Shown in pieces: positions 38,626 through 48,125 of a DNA stretch of 64,000 nt. The notes under the pieces were generated by a model. The model ran no database searches. It saw only the letters and a list, made by a program, of their open reading frames with translations, and was not told where the DNA came from. How positions within the stretch are numbered: position 1 is the stretch's first letter; the number at the start of each line of letters is the position of its first letter. Both the position numbers and the translations under genes were made by a program. Source of the DNA: an uncultured Christensenellaceae bacterium (lineage in GTDB: Bacteria; Bacillota; Clostridia; Christensenellales; Borkfalkiaceae). The stretch covers positions 1 through 64,000 of the forward strand of contig CAJUKK010000009.1 of NCBI GenBank assembly GCA_910586985.1, in the 5' to 3' direction.

Positions 38626-39948
38626 GTGCAGTTGTACAAACACCAAACCGAAGCACTGGCGCAGACAGAGCAGTTCAACCGTGTCGGGTACTTCCTTGAC
38701 ATGGGACTGGGGAAAACCTTTGTCGGTGCAGAAAAGATGATGGACTTGGGGAAGCGTGTCAACCTTTTGGTTTGTCAGAAGTCGAAGATCGATGACTGGG
38801 TTGCCCATTTCAAAGACAACTATGGTTGCGCCGTGTTTGACCTGACGAACAAAACGGATTTGAACTACTTCATGGAATGCGCCGTTCCCAAAGACCCGAA
38901 CGCAGGGACAGTTCCGTCGAACCGCAGACCACGCATATTTGGCATCATCAACTACGAACTGATATTCCGCAGGGACGAATTGAAGAAACTTTGTGACTTC
39001 ACCCTGATGCTTGACGAAAGTTCGATGATTACAAACCCCACGGCAAAACGGACGAAATTTGTTCACGATTTACACCCCGAAAATGTCATTCTTTTATCGG
39101 GTACGCCGACAGGGGGCAAGTACGAAAAATTGTGGTCGCAGTTGAAGTTGCTTGGTTGGAAAATCAGCGAAGATGCCTTCTTCAAGAACTATGTCGTGAC
39201 CGAATGGATTGAAGATGATTCGGGTTTCAAAATCAAAGTCATTCGTGGCTACAAGAATGTGGAACGCCTGAAAGACAAATTGCGACAGCATGGTTGCATC
39301 TTCATGAAAACCGAAGAAGTGTTCGATTTGCCCGAACAGATTGAAATTCCGATTTGGGTTGAACCGACAAAGGACTTCAAGAAATTTATGAAGGACGATA
39401 TGGTCATTCTGTCGGACGGCGTGGAACTCATCGGTGACACGAAACTGACCAAAAGACTGTATTCAAGGCAACTGTGTGGGCAGTACAACGCCGAAAAGAT
39501 TGCAGCGTTCAAAGACCTGTTGACTTCCACGGATGACCGCTTGATTGTGTTCTATAACTTCAACGAAGAATTGTTCAAGTTGACCGAAATTGCGGTTGAA
39601 ATGGAAAGACCGGTGTCGATTGTAAACGGCAAAACCAAAGACCTTGAAGCCTACGAAACAAGGGACGATTCAATCACCTTCGTTCAATATCAGGCAGGGG
39701 CAATGGGACTGAACTTGCAGAAGGCAAACAAAGTCATTTACTTCACATTGCCCGAATGGTCGGACTTATACGAACAGAGCAAGAAGCGAATCCACCGCAT
39801 CGGACAGAAAAACAACTGCATTTATTATCTGATGCTGTGCAAGCGCAGTGTGGAAGATGGACTGATTCTTCCGACACTGAAAATGCGAAAAGACTTGGAC
39901 GATGATCTTTTCGAAAAATACGAAAATCAATTCAAAAAAGGACGGTAA
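38626..39948 (+). CDS. Phage SNF2/DEAD-type helicase
   Basis: 440 residues. Walker A LDMGLGKTFVGAEK, DEAD-like LMLDESS, motif III LLSGTPT, and in the second half QYQAGAMGLNL and RIHRIGQKNN. These are SF2/SNF2 signatures. Phage enzymes of this kind are usually encoded beside VRR-NUC and replication genes. GTG 38626 follows AAGGGGGTG; GTG 38617 is an alternative. Confidence 0.9.
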   Translation: MQLYKHQTEALAQTEQFNRVGYFLDMGLGKTFVGAEKMMDLGKRVNLLVCQKSKIDDWVAHFKDNYGCAVFDLTNKTDLNYFMECAVPKDPNAGTVPSNRRPRIFGIINYELIFRRDELKKLCDFTLMLDESSMITNPTAKRTKFVHDLHPENVILLSGTPTGGKYEKLWSQLKLLGWKISEDAFFKNYVVTEWIEDDSGFKIKVIRGYKNVERLKDKLRQHGCIFMKTEEVFDLPEQIEIPIWVEPTKDFKKFMKDDMVILSDGVELIGDTKLTKRLYSRQLCGQYNAEKIAAFKDLLTSTDDRLIVFYNFNEELFKLTEIAVEMERPVSIVNGKTKDLEAYETRDDSITFVQYQAGAMGLNLQKANKVIYFTLPEWSDLYEQSKKRIHRIGQKNNCIYYLMLCKRSVEDGLILPTLKMRKDLDDDLFEKYENQFKKGR

Positions 39949-39953
39949 ACAAA

Positions 39954-40400
39954 ATGATTAAATGCGAAAACGAATGCTTGAAAGGCAAATTCGAAGGGTG
40001 CTGTTTCGTTTGTCCCTTCAAAGACGAATGTGACGAAGCGTGTGACAGCAGACCCGACATTTGCAGTCAATCCATCTATGACGAAAGCGCAGGATTGATT
40101 GCATTCAAGGACAGTTCCGTTGCGGTCATCAAACAGGTGTGCGACATCTGCACGGCAAAAAAGCAACTGGAAGAACAGGAAAAAGCCTTGAAAGACCAAA
40201 TCAAACAGGCGATGGAAAAGTTCGGCGTGAAGAAGTTCGAATCCGAACAGTTGACCATCACCTATGTTGGCGAAACAACGGCAGTTTCGGTTGACACTAC
40301 GAAGTTGAAAAAACTGCATCCCGACATTGCAGAAGAATGCAGCAAGACCAGTGTCAAATCCGCCTACATAAAAGTTGAAATTGCAAAGGGGGTGAAGTGA
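39954..40400 (+). CDS. Cysteine-rich phage protein with coiled coil, function unknown
   Basis: 148 residues. The first 45 carry seven to eight cysteines (CENECLKGKFEGCCFVC, CDEACDS). The middle (60-95) is a coiled coil (KKQLEEQEKALKDQIKQAM). The last part resembles a short beta domain. Its place among the replication genes suggests nucleic-acid metabolism. Confidence 0.65.
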   Translation: MIKCENECLKGKFEGCCFVCPFKDECDEACDSRPDICSQSIYDESAGLIAFKDSSVAVIKQVCDICTAKKQLEEQEKALKDQIKQAMEKFGVKKFESEQLTITYVGETTAVSVDTTKLKKLHPDIAEECSKTSVKSAYIKVEIAKGVK

Positions 40401-40403
40401 TAC

Positions 40404-40490
40404 ATGAGTGTGCCGGTTCAAGTCACGCTGATTGTCTGCCTGACAGTCGTTGCGTTGGCTATCATTGCAAACTTATTCAAAAGGAAGTGA
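40404..40490 (+). CDS. 28-residue single-helix membrane protein
   Basis: A microprotein: a short polar start, one hydrophobic helix (VTLIVCLTVVALAIIANLF) and a basic end KRK. GGGGGTG lies about 14 bases before ATG 40404, and it fills the only gap in a tightly packed operon. Confidence 0.5.
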   Translation: MSVPVQVTLIVCLTVVALAIIANLFKRK

Positions 40491-40494
40491 CACC

Positions 40495-40851
40495 ATGCCG
40501 AAAGAAAGATGGAAAGTTGTCGAAGGTCATCCGAACTACAAGGTCAGCATTTTGGGCAGGGTGATGAACGGCAAGACAGGGAAACTTCTGAACCCCTATG
40601 ACGATGGGCAAGGTTATCTTCGGGTTAAGGTTGACGGATGCAATGCAAGACTTCACATTTTGGTCGCAACGGCGTTCTGTTCGCACCCCGAAGGCAAGAA
40701 CATTGTCAATCACAAAAGGGGCAAGAAACACGATCGCAGGGCTTCACAACTCGAATGGGTCACGCAGTCGGAAAATATCCAACACGCCTGGAACATTGGT
40801 CTGTGCGGAAGGGGGGGGGTAAACGGAAATGGCAGCAGAAAAAAACTTTGA
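40495..40851 (+). CDS. HNH endonuclease with NUMOD4 domain
   Basis: 118 residues. NUMOD4 (ERWKVVEGHPNYKVSILGRV) precedes an HNH core with IVNHKRGKKHDRRASQLEWVT and SENIQHAW. Probably a freestanding homing-type or nicking endonuclease. The last 13 codons cross a G9 tract (40811-40819), so its C-terminus is also frame-switchable. Confidence 0.85.
   Translation: MPKERWKVVEGHPNYKVSILGRVMNGKTGKLLNPYDDGQGYLRVKVDGCNARLHILVATAFCSHPEGKNIVNHKRGKKHDRRASQLEWVTQSENIQHAWNIGLCGRGGVNGNGSRKKL
40811..40819 (+). repeat. G9 tract at the HNH/VRR-NUC junction
   Basis: Nine G inside the end of the HNH gene and 10 bases before the VRR-NUC start codon. It serves as the Shine-Dalgarno region of the latter, so length changes would alter both genes. 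Confidence 0.9.
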
Positions 40852-41254
40852 AAACAAGGTGAAAAGATACCTTGAATCAATCGGGGTTTATGACCTGGGA
40901 ACAGGTGCTGACAAGATGAAGGTTGCGCCCTGTGGATATTATGAAAAGCGTTGGGGCGGTGGTTATTCGAAGGCAGGGTTGCCCGATATGCACATTGTGG
41001 TGTGCGGTGTCAACCTTGATGTTGAACTGAAAGCATCCAACGGCAGACCGTCAGAACTGCAAAAACAAAAGATTGTGCAAATCAATCAGTCGGGAAGCAT
41101 CGGCATCATCCTGTACCCCGAAGGGTTTGAACAGTTCAAAGAAATCATCAAGGGGGTGCAAGAAAAATGCAATATTCCCATAGCAGGGTTGAATGCTTTG
41201 AAAAATGCAAATTCAAGTTCAAAATGCGTTATCTTGACGAAATTGACACGATAG
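40829..41254 (+). CDS. VRR-NUC domain nuclease
   Basis: 141 residues with the VRR-NUC/PD-(D/E)XK core: GLPDMHIVV, VELKASNGRPSELQ. These supply D, E and K of the catalytic site. Such phage nucleases are linked with SF2 helicases. The 3' end overlaps the next gene by 88 bases in another frame. Confidence 0.85.
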   Translation: MAAEKNFENKVKRYLESIGVYDLGTGADKMKVAPCGYYEKRWGGGYSKAGLPDMHIVVCGVNLDVELKASNGRPSELQKQKIVQINQSGSIGIILYPEGFEQFKEIIKGVQEKCNIPIAGLNALKNANSSSKCVILTKLTR

Positions 41255-43017
41255 CATCCACAGAGCCTGACAACCCCCTGATTGTCGGAACGGCGTTGCA
41301 CACAGGCATTGAAAAGGGTGTCGATGCAGCAATCGAAGAATATTTCATGTCGTTCCCGATAATTGACGAAGGTCACATCAACGAAGCAATCAAATTGGAA
41401 TACCTGATTCCGAAGGCGAAAAAACTTCTTCCGCCTGGGGAATACGAAGTGGAAATCCAGGACGATGATTTCATCGGCTTCATTGACCTTCTTGCGCCGG
41501 CAACCGTGTTTGAAAGGGGCGTTGAAGTTCCGAACATGTTTGACATCTATGACTTCAAGTATTCGAACAATGTGCAGCATTACAAAGAATCGAAGCAGTT
41601 GCATTTGTACAAACATTTTTTCGAAAAGACACACCCTGGGAAGCACATCAGAAATCTGTTCTTCGTGTTCGTTCCGAAAAATAATTCGAAGCAGAAGAAG
41701 GACGAAAGCCTGACCGAATTCCGCAGAAGGATTGTGGAAGAACTCGGTCAGAAGGAAATCAAAATTGTCAAGATAGACTACCAGTCGGAAAGGGTGACCG
41801 AATGGTTTCAGGAAATCAAGACGATCAACGAAACGAAGGAATTTGAAAAAAATCCTTCATACCTTTGCAGATACTGCGAATACCAAAATTTTTGTGAAAA
41901 AGGAGATTCATTTATGTTGTTACCCAAAAATGAAAGAAGAAACATCGAAAAGGTGGAAAAGCGTGTCATTTGGATTTACGGTGCGCCTTTCAGCGGAAAA
42001 ACCACCTTTGCGAACGCATTCCCCGATCCGCTGATGCTGAACACGGACGGCAACATCAAATTCGTTGATGCACCGTACATCCACATCAAGGACGAAGTGA
42101 AGGTCGAAGGCAGAATGACCAAACGCACCGCAGCGTGGGAAGCCTTCAAGGATGTCGTTGCCGAACTCGAAAAGAAGGGCAACACCTTCAAGACCATTGT
42201 CGTTGACTTGGTTGAAGATTTGTACGAATACTGCCGTGTGTACATGTGCGGTCAGATGGGAATCACCCACGAATCGGACGATTCCTTCAAGGCGTGGGAT
42301 AAGGTCAGAACCGAATTCCTGAACACGCTAAAAAGGCTTGTCAATCTCGAATACGAAAACATCATCTTGATTTCGCATGAAGATACAAGCAAGGACATCA
42401 CCAAAAAGGGCGGTGACAAAATCACGGCAATCAAGCCGAACTTGCAGGAAAAGGTCGCAAACAAAGTTGCCGGCATGGTGGACTTGGTTGCAAGAATCGT
42501 TGCAGACGGCAGTGTCCGCACCTTCTGCTTCAAGTCGAACGAAGTCATCTTCGGCGGTGGCAGATTGAAGGTCGATGCGAAAGACATTCCGCTTGATGTC
42601 AGCGCACTTTTCAGAGTGTATGACGAAGCGAACAGAAACGCAGCGAAGAAGGCAACGAACACGGCGCAGGGCAGACAGAAAGCGGTGCAGACGGAAGAAC
42701 CCCAGGCGGTTCAGGCAACTACACCCACGGAAGCGGAAAAGCCGTCAGACGGCGATTCTGCGCCCCAGGAAGCGACATCCGAAACGGTGACGGAAACCGT
42801 GCAGGAACAGCCGACAAGAAGAACACGCAGAAGGGCAGAGCCTACAACGCCCGACAGCGTAACGGAAGCGAAGGGTGCGCCTGCCGAAGCGCAGAATGAC
42901 AACACACCGCCCTGGGAAGGTAAACAGCCGATAGGCGAAATTGCGCCCCAGGAAACGGAAAGCAGCACCGAAACAACGCCGGTCAGAAGGGTCAGAAAAT
43001 CCAGGTCGGCGCAGTAA
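41167..43017 (+). CDS. Fusion of a PD-(D/E)XK nuclease and a Sak4-like ATPase
   Basis: 616 residues. Residues 1-245 resemble AddB/Cas4-type nucleases (HSRVECFEKCKFKFKMRY, GFIDLL, DIYDFKYS, and a final CRYCEYQNFC cluster). Residues 255-485 are a RecA-like phage NTPase with Walker A YGAPFSGKTTFANAF and Walker B KTIVVDLVEDLYEY, as in Sak4 annealing ATPases. Residues 500-616 are low-complexity and charged, rich in Thr, Glu and Arg. ATG 41167 with AAGGGGGTG upstream begins inside the VRR-NUC gene. Confidence 0.85.
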   Translation: MQYSHSRVECFEKCKFKFKMRYLDEIDTIASTEPDNPLIVGTALHTGIEKGVDAAIEEYFMSFPIIDEGHINEAIKLEYLIPKAKKLLPPGEYEVEIQDDDFIGFIDLLAPATVFERGVEVPNMFDIYDFKYSNNVQHYKESKQLHLYKHFFEKTHPGKHIRNLFFVFVPKNNSKQKKDESLTEFRRRIVEELGQKEIKIVKIDYQSERVTEWFQEIKTINETKEFEKNPSYLCRYCEYQNFCEKGDSFMLLPKNERRNIEKVEKRVIWIYGAPFSGKTTFANAFPDPLMLNTDGNIKFVDAPYIHIKDEVKVEGRMTKRTAAWEAFKDVVAELEKKGNTFKTIVVDLVEDLYEYCRVYMCGQMGITHESDDSFKAWDKVRTEFLNTLKRLVNLEYENIILISHEDTSKDITKKGGDKITAIKPNLQEKVANKVAGMVDLVARIVADGSVRTFCFKSNEVIFGGGRLKVDAKDIPLDVSALFRVYDEANRNAAKKATNTAQGRQKAVQTEEPQAVQATTPTEAEKPSDGDSAPQEATSETVTETVQEQPTRRTRRRAEPTTPDSVTEAKGAPAEAQNDNTPPWEGKQPIGEIAPQETESSTETTPVRRVRKSRSAQ

Positions 43018-43070
43018 AAACCAAATTCAAAAAACCAAAAAATCAAAATAAAAAAGGATGGTAAAAAATC

Positions 43071-43544
43071 ATGGCAGACAAAAACAGCAACAACATTTGG
43101 GACAAGTTTGACCAAACGATTGACACCGCAGGTCTTGCGGAAGATGTCAAAACAGCAGCCGAAAGCGGCGGTTCTTACAAGGAAGTGCCTTTCGGGGAAT
43201 ACGAAGTTGCAATCGACAAACTTGAACTGACGGCATCCAAAGCAGGTGACCCGATGGTCAGCGTTTGGTTCAAGATTGTTTCCGAAGGCGAATACAAGGG
43301 AAGCAGGATTTTCATGAACCAGGTTGTCAAACAGGGTTTCCAAATCCACATCGTCAACGAATTCCTTCGTTCGCTCGATTCGGGCATCGACATCACCTTC
43401 AATACATACAAGCAGTACGGCAATTTGCTGATGGATGTTTTCGAAGCGGTCAACGGCAACCTGGAATTTGCGCTGAAATACAGCGAAGGGAAAGGCGGTT
43501 TCGCAAAATACGAAATCACGGAAGTTTTCGAACTCGAAGATTAA
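43071..43544 (+). CDS. DUF669-like single-strand DNA-binding candidate
   Basis: 157 residues resembling the DUF669 phage family (PFGEYEVAIDKLELTASKAGDPMVSVWFKI, read as PFGEYEV then DPMVSVWFKI). It usually sits beside Sak4 ATPases and is thought to bind single-stranded DNA. AAGGATGGT precedes the ATG. Confidence 0.75.
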   Translation: MADKNSNNIWDKFDQTIDTAGLAEDVKTAAESGGSYKEVPFGEYEVAIDKLELTASKAGDPMVSVWFKIVSEGEYKGSRIFMNQVVKQGFQIHIVNEFLRSLDSGIDITFNTYKQYGNLLMDVFEAVNGNLEFALKYSEGKGGFAKYEITEVFELED

Positions 43545-43607
43545 ACGGCGGAAGGCAAAGGGGTGTTCCATCTCACCCCCGAACCTTTTTGAAAGGAAGG
43601 TGAAACA

Positions 43608-45323
43608 ATGCTTTTTTACGATTTCGAAGTGTTCAAATATGACTGGTTGGTTGTCGTTCTCGATATGCAGAACCGAAAGGAACATGTCATCGTGAACGAT
43701 GCGGAAGCACTGGAAGCGTTATACGAAGCGAACAAAAACGAAATTTGGGCAGGCTTCAACAATCGGCATTATGACCAGTACATCTTGAAAGGCATCCTTT
43801 GCGGTTTCGACCCGAAGAAAATCAATAACTTCATCATCAAGAAGGATCAGCCTGGTTGGAAGTATTCTTCGATGCTCGGCAAAGTTCCCCTTCTGAACTA
43901 CGATGTGATGTTGAACACCGACAGGGGTCTGAAAGCCTTTGAAGGGTTTATGGGACACAGCATCAAGGAATCCGATGTTCCGTTCGAAATAGACAGAAAA
44001 CTGACGGAAGCGGAAATCAAAGATGTGGTGGACTACTGCCGAAACGATGTGCAGGAAACGATTGAAATTTTCCTTCAACGCATTGACGAATTCAACACCA
44101 TGATGTATTTCATCAAGCATTTCAATCTGCCCATAACTTCGATCAGCAAAACCAAAGCGCAACTTGCAGCGGAAATTCTCGGCGGAAACCGCAAAGGGGA
44201 AACCTTCGATGACGAATTCGAATTCCCTTTGGTGGACTGCCTGGAACTGAAAAAATACAGGTACATTGCGGATTGGTACAAGAACCCCGAAAATCATGAC
44301 TACAAGAAAAAGCAGGACGAAGTGATTGTTGCCGGTGTTCCGCACACCTTTTCGTGGGGCGGTGGTCACGGTGCAATTCCAAAGTGCCATCGGAAGGGCA
44401 TATTCTTGATTGTTGATGTCACTGCCTATTATCCCAGTCAACAGAAACAATTTCATTTCGGTTACAGGGTAATGGATAAACCTGAAAACTTCGAATTCAT
44501 CCACGACAGCAACATCGAATTCAAGCGGAAGGGTGACAAGAAGGCAAGATTGCCGTTCAAGATTATGGACAACGCCATTTCGGGGCAGATGAAACAGAAA
44601 GGTTCTGCGTTATATGACCCGATGTCGAACAACGCCATCTGCATCAACGGTCAGATGATGTTGCTTGACTTGGTTGAACATATCGAACCGTACAGCGCAA
44701 CAATCCGCCTGATACAGAACAACACGGACGGTCTGATCTACGAACTTTTGGACTATGAAAACGATTTTGACATCCTTGACGGCATAGTTGCCGAATGGGA
44801 AAAGCGGACTGGAATGAAGATGGATTTCGACACATACTTCGGGGAAATCTTCCAAAAGGATGTGAACAACTATCTGATTGTTGACCGTGAAACTGGGGCG
44901 ATTAAGTGCAAAGGTGCGTATGTCAAGAAGTTGTCTGCGCTCGATTATGATTTGCCGATTGTCAACAAGGCGTTGGTGAACTACATGATGAACGGCGTTC
45001 CGGTGCAACAGACCATCGAACAGTGTGACGAATTGAAGGAATTTCAACTTGTCAGCAAAATTTCAAACAAATACAGGTGCATTCTGCACGGTGACAGAGA
45101 AATCAAGGAAAAGTGTGTCCGCATCTTCGCTTCGAAGAAGGAAACCGATCCTGGCGTGTTCAAAGTCAGCATTCGCAGGGGCAAACCTGAAAAAATTGCA
45201 AACAGTCCCGAACATTGCTTCTTCTTCAATGAAAGCGTGAATGGGGTTAAATGCCCCACAGACCTGAACAAACAATGGTATGTGGATTTGGCAGAAAAAA
45301 GACTAAAAGACTTTGGAGTGTAA
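43608..45323 (+). CDS. Phage family B DNA polymerase
   Basis: 571 residues. The 3'-5' exonuclease motifs are DFEVF (Exo I), GFNNRHYDQYIL (Exo II) and YCRNDVQET (Exo III). The polymerase motifs are DVTAYYPSQ (A), KIMDNAISGQMKQKGSALYD (B) and NNTDGL (C). Small for family B but complete in motif order. Probable replicative enzyme of the phage. Confidence 0.88.
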   Translation: MLFYDFEVFKYDWLVVVLDMQNRKEHVIVNDAEALEALYEANKNEIWAGFNNRHYDQYILKGILCGFDPKKINNFIIKKDQPGWKYSSMLGKVPLLNYDVMLNTDRGLKAFEGFMGHSIKESDVPFEIDRKLTEAEIKDVVDYCRNDVQETIEIFLQRIDEFNTMMYFIKHFNLPITSISKTKAQLAAEILGGNRKGETFDDEFEFPLVDCLELKKYRYIADWYKNPENHDYKKKQDEVIVAGVPHTFSWGGGHGAIPKCHRKGIFLIVDVTAYYPSQQKQFHFGYRVMDKPENFEFIHDSNIEFKRKGDKKARLPFKIMDNAISGQMKQKGSALYDPMSNNAICINGQMMLLDLVEHIEPYSATIRLIQNNTDGLIYELLDYENDFDILDGIVAEWEKRTGMKMDFDTYFGEIFQKDVNNYLIVDRETGAIKCKGAYVKKLSALDYDLPIVNKALVNYMMNGVPVQQTIEQCDELKEFQLVSKISNKYRCILHGDREIKEKCVRIFASKKETDPGVFKVSIRRGKPEKIANSPEHCFFFNESVNGVKCPTDLNKQWYVDLAEKRLKDFGV

Positions 45324-45329
45324 AAGGAC

Positions 45330-45785
45330 ATGGAAAAATTACGAATCGATTACAGAAACGAATCGGGGGGCGAATGCTTCATGGAATTGAACTGTGCGGT
45401 GTTCTTTCCCTGTACCAAAAGGGATGCGAAGATTGTGTTTCCGTTGGCGGTCAAAAATTGCACTTCCGAAACTATTCACGAATTGAAACAACACTTTGTG
45501 AATGCAAAGGAATTGTGCGAAGAAGCCTTGAAAACCTATTCCAAAAAGCATGCGGAATCTTCACAGAAGGCATCCGAAACCCTGGAACTTATTGCGACAG
45601 GGAAACACCCTTCGGGGGTAAAAGTAACGGCAGAAGAACTTTCGACAGCAAGGAACGATCTGATGTGGCAGAAAGCGCAGAGCAGGGAAAGCCTTGACGA
45701 AGTGAAGCGCAACCGCCGTTTGATTTCAAAGTACGCTGAAAATATTGAACTTTTAGAACAATACTTGGCGAAACAAGGGGTGTGA
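45330..45785 (+). CDS. Coiled-coil phage protein, function unknown
   Basis: 151 residues. Residues 1-45 are beta-like; 50-150 are long helices with Lys and Glu (ELKQHFVNAKELCEEALKTY). Lies between polymerase and primase genes. AAAAGGAC lies close to the ATG. Confidence 0.6.
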   Translation: MEKLRIDYRNESGGECFMELNCAVFFPCTKRDAKIVFPLAVKNCTSETIHELKQHFVNAKELCEEALKTYSKKHAESSQKASETLELIATGKHPSGVKVTAEELSTARNDLMWQKAQSRESLDEVKRNRRLISKYAENIELLEQYLAKQGV

Positions 45786-45787
45786 CC

Positions 45788-47695
45788 ATGTTTTTCAAGG
45801 GATATGTGAAAACAAAAAACAAGAAGTGCGTGGAAACCTTCAAAGGTCGGACGGATTTCAAAACCTACGATGAAGTGAAGGGATTGGACGAATTCGCAGG
45901 CATTCTTGCTTCGGATGCAATCTTGGTCGATGTTGACGATATGGAACAATCAAACCTATTGCTTGACATCTGCGAAGGTGAAAACATCCGCTGCAAAGTC
46001 CTTCAAAGCCGTTCAGGGATGCATTTCCTGTTCAAGAACAGCAAGGTTGACAAGTGCTACACCAAAACCAAACTGTCCTGCGGTCTGATTGCAGACATCA
46101 AATCGGGGTTCAAAAACTGCTATGAAGTTTTGAAAATCGAAGGCAGGGAAAGGGAAGTTTTGTACGACATTTTTGAAGATGAAGAATATCAAGAAGTGCC
46201 GAAGTGGTTGTTCCCCATAAAATGCAACACAGAATTCCTTGACATGAAGGCAGGTGAAGGGCGGAATCAGTCACTGTTCAACTACATACTGACATTACAG
46301 GCTAACGATTACAGCGTGGAAGAAGCAAGGGAAACCATCAGGATCATCAACAAATACATTCTGAAAGACCCTTTGTCGGAAAGCGAATTGGATGTGATAT
46401 TGCGTGACAGCGCATTCCACAAACCGATTTTCTTCAAGGGACAAACCTTCCTTCACGACAAATTTGCAACCTACATCAAGAACAACAACCGCATCATCAA
46501 AATCAATGGGCAGTTGTATGTGTACAAAGACGGCATCTATGTCAGCGGACAGGACGAATTGGAATCCATAATGATTCAGCACATCCCCAGTCTGTCAAGG
46601 GCAAAAAGGTCGGAAGTCCTGGCGTACTTGCAAATTTTGATAATGGAAAACACCGAACCGGCGAAACCGAATTTGATTGCCTTCCGCAACGGCGTTTACA
46701 ACATCGACACAGGGGAACTTCGGGCATTCAGTCCCGAAATCGTTCTGACGAACCGCATCCCCTGGGACTTCAATGAAAGCGCATATTCGGAACTGGCGGA
46801 CAAAACGCTTGACAAGATTGCTTGCCACGACACGCAAATCAGAACGATTCTGAATGAATGCATCGGGTCTTGCTTCTACCGCTCGAACACACTTGGCGGT
46901 GGCAAAGCCTTCATTCTGACAGGTGAAGGTGCGAACGGCAAATCCACCTTCCTGACGATGATTCAAAACATCCTGGGCGAAGAAAACATTTCTTCCCTTG
47001 ACTTGAAGGAATTGGATGCGAAGTTCCAAAACGCAGAACTGTTCGGCAAGTTGGCGAACATCGGTGACGATATTTCGGACGAATTCATTGTGAACGCATC
47101 GGTGTTCAAGAAACTGGTCACCGGCAACAGAATTCAGGTGCAGCGCAAAGGGGAAAGACCGTTCGAATTCAACAACCACGCAAAGATGCTTTTTTCGGCA
47201 AACAACATCCCCAGGATAAAGGACAAGACAGGTGCGGTTCTTCGCAGATTGCTGATTGTTCCGTTCGATGCACGGTTTTCGGCGGATGATCCTGACTACG
47301 ATTCTGCAATCACTTATAAGTTGCAGGCGCAGGAAGTCATGGAATACCTGATTCAGTTGGGGTTGAAGTCCTTGAAGGAAGTCATCAAACGCCAGGCGTT
47401 CACCGAATCCGAAAAGGTCAAGGTCGAAGTTGCCGAATACGAAGAAATGAACAACCCTGTCAAAGCCTTCCTGAACCAGTGCGAAGAAAACGGCATCCAA
47501 ATCCTGAACGAAAGTGTGGGTGTGGTATTCGAAAAATATTCCGCATTCTGCACGGTGAACGGCTATCAAGCAGTGTCACAGATGGAATGTACAAAGCAAA
47601 TCAAGCGTTTGCGTGGGTATGACACCGCACAAATCAGGGTCGGAAAAAACCGTCACAGGGTTTATGTGGAAGCGCAGAAGGATGGCGAAGAATAA
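45788..47695 (+). CDS. D5-like primase-helicase
   Basis: 635 residues. The N-terminal part (1-130) looks like a primase-polymerase (AILVDVDDMEQ), followed by a PriCT-type linker. The C-terminal half is an SF3/D5 helicase: TGEGANGKSTFL Walker A, NIGDDIS Walker B, LFSANNIPRI sensor, RRLLIVPF. This is the phage replication initiator/helicase. GTG 45782 is an alternative start. Confidence 0.9.
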   Translation: MFFKGYVKTKNKKCVETFKGRTDFKTYDEVKGLDEFAGILASDAILVDVDDMEQSNLLLDICEGENIRCKVLQSRSGMHFLFKNSKVDKCYTKTKLSCGLIADIKSGFKNCYEVLKIEGREREVLYDIFEDEEYQEVPKWLFPIKCNTEFLDMKAGEGRNQSLFNYILTLQANDYSVEEARETIRIINKYILKDPLSESELDVILRDSAFHKPIFFKGQTFLHDKFATYIKNNNRIIKINGQLYVYKDGIYVSGQDELESIMIQHIPSLSRAKRSEVLAYLQILIMENTEPAKPNLIAFRNGVYNIDTGELRAFSPEIVLTNRIPWDFNESAYSELADKTLDKIACHDTQIRTILNECIGSCFYRSNTLGGGKAFILTGEGANGKSTFLTMIQNILGEENISSLDLKELDAKFQNAELFGKLANIGDDISDEFIVNASVFKKLVTGNRIQVQRKGERPFEFNNHAKMLFSANNIPRIKDKTGAVLRRLLIVPFDARFSADDPDYDSAITYKLQAQEVMEYLIQLGLKSLKEVIKRQAFTESEKVKVEVAEYEEMNNPVKAFLNQCEENGIQILNESVGVVFEKYSAFCTVNGYQAVSQMECTKQIKRLRGYDTAQIRVGKNRHRVYVEAQKDGEE

Positions 47696-47886
47696 CGAAA
47701 TACAGCCTTTATTGCATCCGTGAATGTCCTATCGGGAAACTGAAATCGGATGAATTTTTGAAGGTGAACAACAGTGGGATTGATGCTGCCATTGACATGC
47801 AATTCTTTGTTGACAAGTGTGTCATGGCAGGATGCACCCATGAACAGGAACGCCAGGAATACGACAAGAAAGGCGGTGACGGATAA
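47681..47886 (+). pseudogene. Small cysteine-containing protein with a doubtful start (possible frameshift)
   Basis: From about 47698 a frame reads KYSLYCIRECPIGKLK, then CVMAGCTHEQERQEY, to TAA 47884-47886: about 60 residues and phage-like. No ATG is in frame. An ATG at 47681 (MAKNN) is one base out of phase at a CGAAATAC stretch. Either translation begins at GTG 47764, giving 40 residues, or a one-base indel has broken the gene. Confidence 0.4.
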
Positions 47887-48125
47887 TGGGAAACGGAAAC
47901 CGCAAAGCACAATACAAGCGCAGGAAAGAACGCTTGAAAAGCAGACCGCCGAAGCAGAAGGAAAAGTTTCAGTTGATAGACGGCAACTTGACCTTCTATC
48001 CGGTGGCGGAATGCAGACCACACAACGGATATTTGACCGAAGGTCTGATTGAAACCCACAGGTGCAGACAACGAAAATGCCCAGGGTTGAAACCATTGAA
48101 AAAGGACGGTGATCACAATGGATAG
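47886..48125 (+). CDS. Small basic phage protein, function unknown
   Basis: 79 residues, strongly basic N-terminus (NRKAQYKRRKERLKSRPPKQ), with Cys and His in the second half. Its ATG overlaps the previous stop (TAATG). A nucleic-acid binder is plausible. Confidence 0.6.
   Translation: MGNGNRKAQYKRRKERLKSRPPKQKEKFQLIDGNLTFYPVAECRPHNGYLTEGLIETHRCRQRKCPGLKPLKKDGDHNG

Noticed and set aside
40829..41254. Overlap of VRR-NUC and the nuclease-ATPase fusion as an error in one of the two
   Set aside because: Both starts have AAGGGG-type ribosome sites and both N-termini match their families, so the overlap is accepted.
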